Positions 28,789-37,682 of a stretch of DNA of 42,494 nt are shown here, in pieces (the first letter of the stretch is position 1; every line of letters begins with the position of its first letter). The notes below the pieces were generated by a model. It was not told the DNA's origin. It saw nothing but the letters and a program-made list of their open reading frames with translations, and made no database searches. The stretch is taken from assembly GCA_964350875.1 (NCBI GenBank), contig CAYGLT010000018.1:1-42494 (forward strand), given 5' to 3'. A program made the position numbers and the translations under genes. This stretch comes from JAHBXC01 sp964350875. Lineage in GTDB: Bacteria; Planctomycetota; Phycisphaerae; Phycisphaerales; UBA1924.

Positions 28789-30213
28789 TCAGTGATCGAC
28801 CTGCTTGCCCAGCATAGGGGAAATGTGATCGACCATCTCCCGAAGCGTCCGCTCGTCACGCGCTTCCAGGTTCAAACGGAGCAGCGGCTCCGTGTTGCTC
28901 TTGCGGACATTGCACCACCAACCCTCCGAGTCGAAGCAGTCGATGGTCACGCCGTCCAGTTCGTCCATCTTCCCGCGCCGCGCGAAGTGGCTCTTCAGTT
29001 CCTCCAGCGCGCCGTCCTTGTCCTCAACCTCGAAGTTGATCTCGCCCGACTGGGGGTACCGCACCACCGGCTTGATCAGTTTCGACAGCGGCTTCTTCGC
29101 CTGCGCCAGCGCGGACAGCACCGTGCACATCGCGATCACGCCCGAATCCGCGTTGAAGTTCTCGCGGAAGTAGAAGTGCCCCGACAACTCGCCGCCGAAC
29201 ACGCAGTTCCGCTCGGCCATGATCTGCTTCATGAACACATGGCCCACCCGACTCCGGATCGGCACGCCACCCGCCGCCTCGACCTCCTCCTGCAGCGCCT
29301 TGCTCGAACGCAGGTCGTACACGATCCCCGCGCCCGGGTTCTTCGAGAGGAACCACTTCGCCAGCCACGCCGCGAGATGATCGCACGCCACGATCTCGCC
29401 CTTCTCATCCACGACAACACACCGGTCCGCGTCGCCGTCGAAACAAAGCCCCAGATCGCACTTCTCCTTCACCACCGCGTCGCGCACCTGCTGAAGGTTC
29501 GACGCCACCAGCGGGTTCGGCTCGTGCACGAACTCGCCCTTCGAGTTGTCGAAGTTGATCTCGACGATCTCCAGACCCTCGACCGACGCGCCCTTCTTCC
29601 CGAACACCTTCGGGATCGTCGTCCCGGCCATGCCGTTCGACGCGTCCACCGCGACCTTCATCTTCTGGCCGCCCAGATCCAGGAACTTCAGCACATGCGC
29701 CGTGTACGCCTCCCACAGGTCGCGCTGCTCCACGCGACCCTTCTCCGCCTGAACCTTGTCCTTCGACGCGCTCGACGGGTCCGCCAGCGCCGCGAACTTG
29801 CGCACCTCCGCGAGCCCCGTCGCCTCGCCCACCGGCTTCGCCTTGCGACGCGACACCTTGAACCCGTTGTACTGAGGCGGATTGTGCGACGCCGTCGTCT
29901 GCACCCCGCCCGCACAATCAAGATGGTTGATCGCGAAGTAGATGAACGGCGTGTCCACCAACCCCACATCGATCACATTCGCGCCCGACAGCGTCATCCC
30001 GTCCAGCAACTGCTTCACGAGCGTCGGGCTGCTCTTGCGCATGTCCCGACCGACAACCACATAGGTCATCATCGGCGCACGATGCCCCTCGTTGTGCGCA
30101 GACTCCAGCAGGTACCGCCCCGAACCGAACCCGATCTGCCAGGCGAGTTTGTCCGAGAGAGGGTCGGGGTACACCCCGCGAATGTCGTAAGCCTTGAACA
30201 CGCGTCCGAGCAT
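28789..30213 (-). CDS. phosphomannomutase/phosphoglucomutase
   Basis: A 474-residue alpha-D-phosphohexomutase, which interconverts hexose 1- and 6-phosphates for cell-wall, LPS and exopolysaccharide precursors. Domain signatures: FKAYDIRGVYP (N-terminus), catalytic TTASHNPPQYNG with phosphoserine S109, metal loop FDGDADRC, sugar loop GGELSGHFYFREN and the C-terminal phosphate-binding SNTEPLLRLNLEA. Length is typical for AlgC/ManB-type enzymes (450-475). The substrate (mannose or glucose) cannot be told apart by eye. The ATG at 30213 follows AAGGA. The KAP-like ATPase gene follows 43 nt later on the same strand and may be cotranscribed. Confidence 0.94.
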   Translation of the reverse strand: MLGRVFKAYDIRGVYPDPLSDKLAWQIGFGSGRYLLESAHNEGHRAPMMTYVVVGRDMRKSSPTLVKQLLDGMTLSGANVIDVGLVDTPFIYFAINHLDCAGGVQTTASHNPPQYNGFKVSRRKAKPVGEATGLAEVRKFAALADPSSASKDKVQAEKGRVEQRDLWEAYTAHVLKFLDLGGQKMKVAVDASNGMAGTTIPKVFGKKGASVEGLEIVEINFDNSKGEFVHEPNPLVASNLQQVRDAVVKEKCDLGLCFDGDADRCVVVDEKGEIVACDHLAAWLAKWFLSKNPGAGIVYDLRSSKALQEEVEAAGGVPIRSRVGHVFMKQIMAERNCVFGGELSGHFYFRENFNADSGVIAMCTVLSALAQAKKPLSKLIKPVVRYPQSGEINFEVEDKDGALEELKSHFARRGKMDELDGVTIDCFDSEGWWCNVRKSNTEPLLRLNLEARDERTLREMVDHISPMLGKQVDH

Positions 30214-30337
30214 GAGTGAACGATCCTTCGGTCGAAGTGCAGCGGCGACGCCCGTACGCGGCGGGCCGAGGCCGTGCCAGAATACCGAGCGGCGCGAAGA
30301 GCGTCTGAAATGGTTCTATTCCCCCGTCCGGTGATTG

Positions 30338-32392
30338 TCAGGCATCCGGACCGAACTCGTCCACGAAATCGTCCACTTCCCGGTATGCCCGCTCCACTTC
30401 CACGCCCTCCGGGAGCGACGCCAGGAACGCCCGACCGTACCCCTTCGTCACGATCCTCGGGTCCAGCACCACCACACGCCCCGTGTCCGACCCCGACCGG
30501 ATCAATCGCCCGAAACCCTGCTTGAACCGGATCACCGCGCGCGGCAACGAGTCATCAAAGAACGGATCGCCCCCCCGCCGCTTCAACAGATCCAGCCTCG
30601 CCTGCGTCAGCGGCCGATCGGGCGGCTCGAACGGCAGCCGCGTGATGATCACATTCCGCAGCGCATCGCCCCGCACATCCACGCCCTGCCAGAACGACGA
30701 CACCCCGAACAGCACCGCGCCCGGCTCGTCGCGGAACCGCTGCAGGATCGCCGCCCGCGAACCGTCCTGCTCCTGCACCAGCAAGGGCATCCCCGACGAC
30801 TCCAGCGCGCCTCGCGCCAGTTTCGCCACCGCGCGCATCGTGCTCAAGGAAGTGAACAGCGCGAACGCCCCCCCACGCGTCGACGCCGCGTGATACACGA
30901 TCGCGTCCGCGAGTTGCGACACATACGACGGCGCGCGCGGATCGGGCATCGCCGCGTCCACGATCACCCGCACCTGCCGCGCGTAATCGAACGGGCTCCC
31001 CAGCGACACCGTCTCCGCCTCATCACCTTCATTCAAACCCAACCGCGCGCGGATGTGCGAGAAATCCCCCCCCGCCGCCAGCGTCGCCGAGGTCAGCACC
31101 ACCGACCGCTTCCCGTTGAACAGCGTGTCCTGCAACAACGGCCCGACCTCCACCGGTGCGCACGCCAGCGTCACCCGCACGCTCGACGCCGTCGCCGGCT
31201 GCGCCGTGTCCACCCAGTACACACACCCGGGCAACAACTGCTCCAGCAGCGCCTCGGTCTCCACCGCCAACGCCTCCGCACGCTCCGCGTACGCGTTCAA
31301 CTCGAACCGATCGTCCTCCCGCGCGGCGTCATCCTTCAACGCCTTCAGTTTCAACGACAGCGAGCGGAACGCCTCCGTCACATGGTTCTCGAGTTCCCCC
31401 GCCGCCGGAATCCGCGTGTTCGCGTTGATCTCGCCCCCCACCAACCGCAGCGCGCTGTCGAACAGCGCCCGCGTCGCGTCATCGCACCGACCCGCCGCCG
31501 CGATCGCGTCCTCCACATTCCGCAGATCCACCCCGTCCTTCAACTGCAACTGAGGCAGGAACCCCTTCCCCGTCCTCGTGTGATGCAGTTGCCCCAGCAG
31601 CCGGTACACACGCCCCTCGTTCAGCGAGATCCCGAAGTGCTCGCTCGCCGTGTCCTCCACACCGTGTGCCTCGTCGAGGATCACATGGTCGTGCACCGGC
31701 AGGAACCCCACCGACCGCTGGCGCAGCGCCAGATCGCTGAAGTACAGCGCGTGGTTGCAGATCAGCAGGTCCGCCGTCTCCATCTCTCGCCGCGCATTCT
31801 GAAAGAAGCACTGCTCATAGGTCGGGCACTTGCGCCCCATGCAGTTGCCGCTGTCCGACTGCGCCCGATCCCACACCGCCGGCCGCTCCAGCGCGGGCAG
31901 CGTGCTCAGCGTCCCGTCCGTCGTCGAATACGCCCAGTCCTCGATCACATGCAGCGATCGTCTCGACGGCGCATCCGCGAACAGCCGGTCCTGCCGCTCG
32001 CTCGCGAGTTTCAATCTTCGAATCGAAAGATAGTTCCCGCGCCCCTTCACCAGCACCGCCTTGAACGAATGCCCAAGCCCGTTCGCGGCGCGCTGAAGGA
32101 TCGGGATGTCCTTCGCGATCAACTGCTCCTGCAGCGCGATCGTGTTCGTCGCCACCACCACACGCTCGCCGTAGGTCACGATCCGCTCGAGCGCCGGGAC
32201 CAGATACCCGAACGACTTGCCCACCCCCGTCCCCGCCTCGACGAGCAGCGTCCGCTTCCCGTCCATCGCGCGCGCCACCGCCTCCGCCATCGTCGTCTGC
32301 TGCTCGCGCGGCTCGTGCGCATCCCCCAGCGCGCGCGCCAGCGCGCCCGACTCGCCGAGAAACTCACGGGGCGTGATCGACACGCGGCTCAT
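30338..32392 (-). CDS. dinG: DinG/XPD-type DNA helicase
   Basis: A 684-residue superfamily 2 helicase of the DinG/XPD group, which unwinds DNA 5'-3' and helps process R-loops and replication conflicts. Motif I AGTGVGKS (53-60), DEAH box (240-243), and motif VI QGFGRLIRSGSDTGRVVVLD near the C-terminus. The iron-sulfur region has C184, C189 and C195 with E. coli DinG spacing (C-x4-C-x5-C), but the fourth ligand, the Cys in GRxNYLC, is Ser123 (GNYLS). The cluster may be held differently or be labile. The ATG overlaps the rsmG stop (ATGA), so it is translationally coupled as the last gene of mrdA-rodA-rsmG-dinG. YoaA is an alternative name within the family. Confidence 0.88.
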   Translation of the reverse strand: MSRVSITPREFLGESGALARALGDAHEPREQQTTMAEAVARAMDGKRTLLVEAGTGVGKSFGYLVPALERIVTYGERVVVATNTIALQEQLIAKDIPILQRAANGLGHSFKAVLVKGRGNYLSIRRLKLASERQDRLFADAPSRRSLHVIEDWAYSTTDGTLSTLPALERPAVWDRAQSDSGNCMGRKCPTYEQCFFQNARREMETADLLICNHALYFSDLALRQRSVGFLPVHDHVILDEAHGVEDTASEHFGISLNEGRVYRLLGQLHHTRTGKGFLPQLQLKDGVDLRNVEDAIAAAGRCDDATRALFDSALRLVGGEINANTRIPAAGELENHVTEAFRSLSLKLKALKDDAAREDDRFELNAYAERAEALAVETEALLEQLLPGCVYWVDTAQPATASSVRVTLACAPVEVGPLLQDTLFNGKRSVVLTSATLAAGGDFSHIRARLGLNEGDEAETVSLGSPFDYARQVRVIVDAAMPDPRAPSYVSQLADAIVYHAASTRGGAFALFTSLSTMRAVAKLARGALESSGMPLLVQEQDGSRAAILQRFRDEPGAVLFGVSSFWQGVDVRGDALRNVIITRLPFEPPDRPLTQARLDLLKRRGGDPFFDDSLPRAVIRFKQGFGRLIRSGSDTGRVVVLDPRIVTKGYGRAFLASLPEGVEVERAYREVDDFVDEFGPDA

Positions 32393-33249
32393 TCCCTCCC
32401 GCGGCGAGGGCCCGACTTCTTCACACGCGGCGGGGCCTTCGCACGATCCTCACGCGAAGGCCGCTCCCTCGCAACGCCCAGCGGCGCGCGCACCGGCTCG
32501 CCCGGCCTGCGCGGGAAATCGATCGGCGTCGTCCGCCGCTTCTCCAGCACCACGATCCGACCCGTCGGCGTGTCCACCGTCCCCGCGTGGCTCGCGTGCA
32601 GCATGTGCAGCGCCTGCTTCGCCTCCTCCAGTTCCTCGTCCGCCTTCTGGCCCTTGATCAGCGCCACCAGACCGCCCACCTTCGCCAGCGGCACGGTCAA
32701 CTCGCTCAGGATCACCAGCCGCCCGACCGCGCGCGCCGTCACCGCGTCGAACGCCGCCCGATGCAGCGACGGGTGCGCGCCCAGCGCCTCCGCACGATCG
32801 TTCAGCACCTCGACATTCTTCAGCCCCAGCCGCTCCGCCGCCGCGCGCAGGAAGTCCGCCTTCTTCTTCGTCGCCTCGATCAGCGTGAACTGCGCGCCGG
32901 GCATCACGATCGCCAGCGGCAACGCCGGCGCACCTCCACCCGAACCCACATCCGCAATCTTCGCATCCTCCGGCAGGTCCGCAAGCACCGGAAGCAGCGT
33001 CAGCGAATCCAGGATGTGGCGTTGCCACGCCTCCTCCACACTCGTGATCGCCGTCAGGTTGAACCGCGTGGTCGCGTCCAGCAGGATCGCCAGATAGTGA
33101 CCGAGCCGCTCCACCTCGCCCGGCTCGAACGACACGCCCAACTCCTTCGCCGCGGCGACGAACGACTCGGGCGGCGTGAGCGGCGCAACATCGGCCGCGA
33201 AGAACTCTCGCGTTGCGGCGGGCGGAACGGGCTGCTTAGGTCTCGTCAT
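32389..33249 (-). CDS. rsmG: 16S rRNA (guanine-527-N7)-methyltransferase
   Basis: A 286-residue SAM-dependent methyltransferase that methylates G527 of 16S rRNA (GidB/RsmG). Core motifs: NLTAITSVEEAWQRHILDSL, the SAM loop IADVGSGGGAPALPLAI, LIEATKKKADFLRAAAERLGL, VLNDRAEAL and ARAVGRL. The C-terminal 60 residues are a basic tail (RRPGEPVRAPLGVARERP to RRGRE) beyond the usual 210-240-residue enzyme, probably for rRNA contact. The ATG at 33249 lies inside the end of rodA (14-nt overlap); a TTG 15 nt earlier is the alternative. Its stop overlaps the dinG ATG. RsmG usually neighbours mnmG/parA near the origin; here it sits in a wall-elongation operon instead. Confidence 0.94.
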   Translation of the reverse strand: MTRPKQPVPPAATREFFAADVAPLTPPESFVAAAKELGVSFEPGEVERLGHYLAILLDATTRFNLTAITSVEEAWQRHILDSLTLLPVLADLPEDAKIADVGSGGGAPALPLAIVMPGAQFTLIEATKKKADFLRAAAERLGLKNVEVLNDRAEALGAHPSLHRAAFDAVTARAVGRLVILSELTVPLAKVGGLVALIKGQKADEELEEAKQALHMLHASHAGTVDTPTGRIVVLEKRRTTPIDFPRRPGEPVRAPLGVARERPSREDRAKAPPRVKKSGPRRGRE

Positions 33250-34480
33250 CGTCGTCGAACTCAAAGGACGCGCGCTGCATCTGCCTCGGCGGGCGAATGG
33301 AAATGTTCACGAGCAGTCCCACGCCCATCAGCAGGGCGATCACGGACGACCCGCCGTACGACAGGAACGGAAGGGTAATCCCCACAACCGGAAGAATCCC
33401 GGTGCACACGCCCATGTTGATCGCCGCCTGCACCGGCACGAAGGTCGCCACCCCCACCGCCACGATCCGCCCGAACGGCTCCCGGCACCTCGCCGCGATC
33501 GCCAACGCCGACGCGATCCACACGAAATACAGCAGCAGAACCCCGCTCGCCCCCGCAAGCCCGAACCGGTTCACGATCACCGAGAAGATCATGTCGTTGT
33601 GCGCTTCGGGCAGCGCGTTGTACCGGATCAGCGCACGCGATTTCGCCTCCGGAACGCCCACGACCCCGCCCGCGCCGATCAGTTCCATCGCCTTGCGCGT
33701 CTGGTACTGGGTCGAGTCCGCCGTCGTCGTGTCGCCCTGGAACTGATGCACCAGCGCCGTGATCCGCTCCTTCTGGTGAGGTAGCAGGAACGGGTACGAC
33801 AGCGGCGCCAGCGCGATCCCGATCACCCCGACGATCACGAAGTGCTTCAGTTTCGCCCCCGCCGCGATCAGCATCGCCACCAGCGCAGGGATGAACAGCA
33901 TCGCCGTCCCCATGTCCGGCTGAAGCAGGATCAGCACCACCGGCACGAAAGTGATCACCGCCGGAGGTATCAGCCCAGTGAACTTGCGATAAGTCTTGCG
34001 GTGCCGCAGATAACTCGCCATCAGCACCACGAACGCGAGTTTCGCGAACTCCGCCGGCTGAAGCCCGAACGACCCAAGATTGATCCACGCCCGCGCGCCG
34101 TTGATCGGCCGCACGATGCTGCTCGGCACCGCCGGAATCAGCAGGAACACCAGCAGACCGACCGCAAGCAGCGCCGCAAGCCACGAGAGCCCCGCGTAAA
34201 TCCGGTAATGCGGCACAACAAGGCACGCCCCCGCGAACGCGCCCAGCGAGATCAGCAGCAACTGCTTCTTCGCCAGCGACGAGATCGCCACCGGCTCAAC
34301 CCCGCTCGTGATGTTGATCGCCGCAAGCCCGAGCACGAGCAGCAACGCCGTCGCCGCGAGCAGCGTCCATGTCTCCGGACGCCCGAGCATGATCCGCGGC
34401 ACCGCCCCCGCCCGCGCCGTCGTGTACAGCGCGCGCGGCGTCGTCGCACGATGCGTTCCCGCCGCGATCACGCGCGTCAT
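33236..34480 (-). CDS. rodA: rod-shape SEDS glycosyltransferase RodA
   Basis: A 414-residue multi-pass membrane protein of the SEDS family. RodA polymerises lipid II into glycan strands in the elongasome together with PBP2. About ten membrane segments can be read. SEDS signatures: WINLGSFGLQPAEFAKLAFV, LLQPDMGTAMLF, PEAHNDMIFSVIVNRFGL with the conserved acidic residue in the outer loop, and GILPVVGITLPFLSYGGSS. The last 20 residues form a cytoplasmic acidic tail (FEFDDDDET). The start overlaps the mrdA stop by 4 nt (ATGA). The pairing with mrdA argues for RodA rather than FtsW. The overlap with rsmG places all four genes on one transcript. Confidence 0.94.
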   Translation of the reverse strand: MTRVIAAGTHRATTPRALYTTARAGAVPRIMLGRPETWTLLAATALLLVLGLAAINITSGVEPVAISSLAKKQLLLISLGAFAGACLVVPHYRIYAGLSWLAALLAVGLLVFLLIPAVPSSIVRPINGARAWINLGSFGLQPAEFAKLAFVVLMASYLRHRKTYRKFTGLIPPAVITFVPVVLILLQPDMGTAMLFIPALVAMLIAAGAKLKHFVIVGVIGIALAPLSYPFLLPHQKERITALVHQFQGDTTTADSTQYQTRKAMELIGAGGVVGVPEAKSRALIRYNALPEAHNDMIFSVIVNRFGLAGASGVLLLYFVWIASALAIAARCREPFGRIVAVGVATFVPVQAAINMGVCTGILPVVGITLPFLSYGGSSVIALLMGVGLLVNISIRPPRQMQRASFEFDDDDET

Positions 34481-36804
34481 CGACCACCCCGCGTCGCGCT
34501 CTCCGAAGGCAGATACCCCTCAGCGACCAGCGCGTGCACGATCTGGTTCGTGATCGGACCGCTCACCTTGCCGCCGCTCCCGCCGTATTCCATCATCACC
34601 GCGATCGCGTAGCGCGGCCGGCCGCCCTTCGGGCCCGCGAGCACCACGAACCACGAGTGATCCCCGTCGCGCACCACGACCGGACCGTTCGGCCCCTCCC
34701 CGTCGAGATCGACCAGCAGCGCGGGCGCGTCCGCCGTGCCCGTCTTGCCCCACACATCCACGCCCGGCGCGTTGAACACCGGATCCTTCTGCCCATCGAA
34801 GGTCAGCCGCGCGCCCGTGCCGTTCACCATGTCGTTCGTCGAACGCCACAACCCCGTCATCGCCTCCTCGACCGCGCTCGCGTCGAGCCGCAGATCCCGC
34901 GCATCGACAGGAGCGTCCGCGTCGATGCGCGGCTTCATCCGCAGGCCCCCGCGCGCCAGCGTCGCGATCGCGTCCGCCGCGTGCAAAGGCGTCCACGCAA
35001 CCGGGCCCTGCCCGATCCCCATCAGGATCGCGTCGCTCTGCGTCAGCGGCGCATCGCTCGTCATCACCCCGATCACGCCCGGGTGCTCCTCCCCGATCCC
35101 CAGACCCCACGACTCGCCCACCCCGAAGTCGCGATACACCTCCGTCACACCGTCCGGACCCAGCGACCGCCCCAGCGTGTAGAAGTAGATGTTGCACGAC
35201 ACCGCCAGCGCTTCCTGACCCGATAGCGCATGCCCCAGCGTCTGCTGATGCGTCATCCCGGGGTACCGCTTGAAGATCCAGCACCTGTACAGCGTCGGCC
35301 TTCCCTCCAGCAGATGGCCCGTGCACTCGATGTGCCTCCCCATCGAATGCTTGCCCTGCTTGATCGCGTCCACGAACATCAGCGCCTTCACGATCGAACC
35401 CGGCGGGTAGATCGCCTCGATCGCGCGGTTCACCCACGGCGAATCGATCCGGTTGTTGAACACCTGCTCGGGATGGTCCCGCAGGTCCTCGCGCGTGAAG
35501 GTCGGCGTCGACACCATCGCGAGGATCTCACCCGTCGGAATGTCGATCACCACCGCCGCGCCGTTCAGACTCGCCCCGAGCGGAACATCCTCGTTCTCGT
35601 GCCACTCCTGCGCAACGGTCAGCCCGAGTTCGGGCGACATCGCCGCGAGCACACGCGCCTGCAGCGCGGCGTCGATCGTCAGCCGCACATCCTCGCCCGC
35701 CTCCGGGTCGGATTGCTCGACCTCGCCCGTATCCAGGTGACGCACGCGCTTCCCGCGCAGCCCGCGCAGTTGACGCTCATGCGACGCCTCGATGCCCGTG
35801 TGCCCGATACGGTCGTTCTCGGAATTGTAAAACCCCGGATCGATCTCTCCCGTCTCGGGATCGATCCGCGGCCGCTTCGCCGTGTCCTCCGCAAACACCT
35901 CGCGGCGCATCCGTCCCACGATGTGCGTGTCCACGCCCCGCGCCTGGATCGTCCGAGCCCCTTCCTCACGAAGCGGCAGCGGAAGCGTGTCCAGCGCGAT
36001 GTCCACCGACACCGTCTCGAGCGGATACTCCCGCGAACCCGCGTCGATCACGCTCACGCCCGGCAGACTGTCCGTCATGCGCCGGACTTCCAGCGCCAAC
36101 GAATCGGGCACATTCGTGAACAACGCGTGCGCCTTGCGCTGTTCCGCGATCGGCCGCGCCACCTGCGCGAGCGGCACATCCACGACCTTGCCCGTGCGCT
36201 CCAGGATCTCCTTCTCGCGCCGCGACTTCGCGTTCGCCCACACGCTGGCCGCCATCCGCTCGACATCCCGCTCCACGCCGCGACGCCGACGCTCCACTTC
36301 CTCGCGGTCAACCCCCGTGATCTGCGCGAGCAGCGACCACATCTGCTCCAACTCCGCGTCGTAGACCGGACGCACCTTCTCCATGAGCGCCGCGCGCTCG
36401 TCCCCGTCGAGCGTCGACCACACATCGCGATGCTTCAGGCTCGCCTCGCGGTACGCCTGATCCTCCGCCCACTCGCCCGAGATCGCCTCGTACTCCACCC
36501 GGACCTCGAACGCCGGGCGATCCTGCGCCAGCACGCGCCCCTTCCGATCCAGAATCCGGCCCCGCACCGTCGGCGTCCACTGCTGACGAAGCAGCGCCCG
36601 CTCCGCACGCTTCGAGAGTTCCGCCGCCCCCGCCGTCGTCAGATACCCCACCCGCGTGAACACCACCACCAGCGGCACAAGAAACGCCAGCGACAGCAGC
36701 GCCAGCCGCCTGTGGTACATGCTGGGCAGCGCACGACGAAGCAGCGGCACGCGGTCATCCTTCTGACCACGCCGCGAACGCCGCCTCCGCCGTCTCAACG
36801 CCAT
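34477..36804 (-). CDS. mrdA: penicillin-binding protein 2 (elongasome transpeptidase)
   Basis: A 775-residue class B PBP that cross-links peptidoglycan with RodA. A basic N-terminus (ALRRRRRRSRRG) precedes one membrane anchor (about 34-55), a dimerisation/non-catalytic region and a transpeptidase domain. The three active-site motifs are intact: PPGSIVK with S470 and K473, SCN, and WGKTGTAD. It is longer than E. coli PBP2 (633), with extra charged helices in the membrane-proximal part. The ATG at 36804 is placed after an upstream extension with no family similarity. It is the first gene of the overlapping operon mrdA-rodA-rsmG-dinG. Three CTCGGGGG copies lie upstream. Its presence shows this planctomycete retains classical wall elongation. 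Confidence 0.94.
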   Translation of the reverse strand: MALRRRRRRSRRGQKDDRVPLLRRALPSMYHRRLALLSLAFLVPLVVVFTRVGYLTTAGAAELSKRAERALLRQQWTPTVRGRILDRKGRVLAQDRPAFEVRVEYEAISGEWAEDQAYREASLKHRDVWSTLDGDERAALMEKVRPVYDAELEQMWSLLAQITGVDREEVERRRRGVERDVERMAASVWANAKSRREKEILERTGKVVDVPLAQVARPIAEQRKAHALFTNVPDSLALEVRRMTDSLPGVSVIDAGSREYPLETVSVDIALDTLPLPLREEGARTIQARGVDTHIVGRMRREVFAEDTAKRPRIDPETGEIDPGFYNSENDRIGHTGIEASHERQLRGLRGKRVRHLDTGEVEQSDPEAGEDVRLTIDAALQARVLAAMSPELGLTVAQEWHENEDVPLGASLNGAAVVIDIPTGEILAMVSTPTFTREDLRDHPEQVFNNRIDSPWVNRAIEAIYPPGSIVKALMFVDAIKQGKHSMGRHIECTGHLLEGRPTLYRCWIFKRYPGMTHQQTLGHALSGQEALAVSCNIYFYTLGRSLGPDGVTEVYRDFGVGESWGLGIGEEHPGVIGVMTSDAPLTQSDAILMGIGQGPVAWTPLHAADAIATLARGGLRMKPRIDADAPVDARDLRLDASAVEEAMTGLWRSTNDMVNGTGARLTFDGQKDPVFNAPGVDVWGKTGTADAPALLVDLDGEGPNGPVVVRDGDHSWFVVLAGPKGGRPRYAIAVMMEYGGSGGKVSGPITNQIVHALVAEGYLPSESATRGGR

Positions 36805-36838
36805 GCGCAAAGCCACTGTCCGATTATCGGGGGAATCG

Positions 36839-36908
36839 CCCCCGAGTTCCGCGAAAACTCCCCCGAGAACCACAATCGCCCGCACATTCCCGGACCAGAA
36901 CCCCCGAG
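36839..36908 (-). promoter_or_regulatory. three CTCGGGGG direct repeats upstream of mrdA
   Basis: On the - strand CTCGGGGG occurs at 36908-36901, 36867-36860 and 36846-36839, spaced 41 and 21 bp, i.e. about four and two helical turns. The last copy is also one arm of a hairpin (TCGGGGG/CCCCCGA, 36827-36845) before the mrdA start. Phased repeats suggest a regulator site; none is known for this word. Confidence 0.3.
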
Positions 36909-36915
36909 CCCCCCG

Positions 36916-37629
36916 TCAGGCGTCCTCGCGGAGCATCACCACCGTCGCGTCGTGCCCCCCCGGGAAGTAGTCCTGACGGAACAGAACCCGCGGCGTCATC
37001 GTCAGCGCCCAGGTCAGCACGCGCACCGTGTCGAACCGATGCGCCGGCCCCGTGTCCCGACCCCGCAATTCCGCCGCGCACCGATCCGAGAGAAAGTTGA
37101 ACGCCATCCCCACGCGGCACATCGGCCACGACCGCGCCAGCACCGCCAACGCCGCGTCCGTTCGCAGCGTGTTCAGCGATCCCGAGAACACCACCACATC
37201 CGCGCAGCCGTCCCGCTCCCCCGCCTCGCTCGCGATCCGCGACAGCGACTCCGGGTCCGACACGAAGTCCCCGAGCCCGACGAACGAACCCGCCGGCGCG
37301 TGCTCCCGCGCCGCATCGACCAGTTCCGGCACGCCCTCAACCCCGATGTACCGCGAAGGCGCCTCCGATCGCTCGACAAGAAACACGCCCAGATCGCCGC
37401 GCGCACACCCCGCGTCCAGCACGCTCAGCCCCTTGAACGGGCACATCCCCGCCAGCACCTCGAAACGCGTCTTCTGGTGATCGCGGCTCGCCCACAGCGT
37501 CGCCTCGAAGGTCGCGCCCAGTTGATCCACCGCCTCCGTGTACGGCCGCAGATGCTCCCCGATCGGCGACTGATGCGCCTCCGCCCCCGCTTCATCCGCC
37601 CCGTCGCCGTCTTTGCGATTCCCGAACAT
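36916..37629 (-). CDS. class I SAM-dependent methyltransferase
   Basis: A 237-residue cytoplasmic Rossmann-fold methyltransferase. Motif I is VLDAGCARGDLGVFL (about 69-83), followed by YIGVEGVPELVDAAREHA (motif II), a DFVSDPESL segment and DVVVFSGSLNTLR (motif IV). The first 60 residues are a charged, flexible lead and a helix. The substrate is not evident; no RNA- or protein-specific domain is attached. The ATG at 37629 has GGAGGA upstream, in contrast to the leaderless genes. It lies 111 nt ahead of mrdA in the same direction and could share its transcript, but the gap with repeats argues for separate control. Divergent from the amidohydrolase gene by 53 nt. Confidence 0.85.
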   Translation of the reverse strand: MFGNRKDGDGADEAGAEAHQSPIGEHLRPYTEAVDQLGATFEATLWASRDHQKTRFEVLAGMCPFKGLSVLDAGCARGDLGVFLVERSEAPSRYIGVEGVPELVDAAREHAPAGSFVGLGDFVSDPESLSRIASEAGERDGCADVVVFSGSLNTLRTDAALAVLARSWPMCRVGMAFNFLSDRCAAELRGRDTGPAHRFDTVRVLTWALTMTPRVLFRQDYFPGGHDATVVMLREDA

Positions 37630-37671
37630 GCGTCCTCCGTCTTTCTCGCACGATGCTAGCGACCCCGCGCG

Positions 37672-37677
37672 TACCAT
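37672..37677 (+). promoter_or_regulatory. -10 element (TACCAT) of the amidohydrolase gene
   Basis: TACCAT ends 5 nt before the ATG at 37683 with no Shine-Dalgarno sequence, consistent with a leaderless mRNA. Confidence 0.4.
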
Positions 37678-37682
37678 CACGC

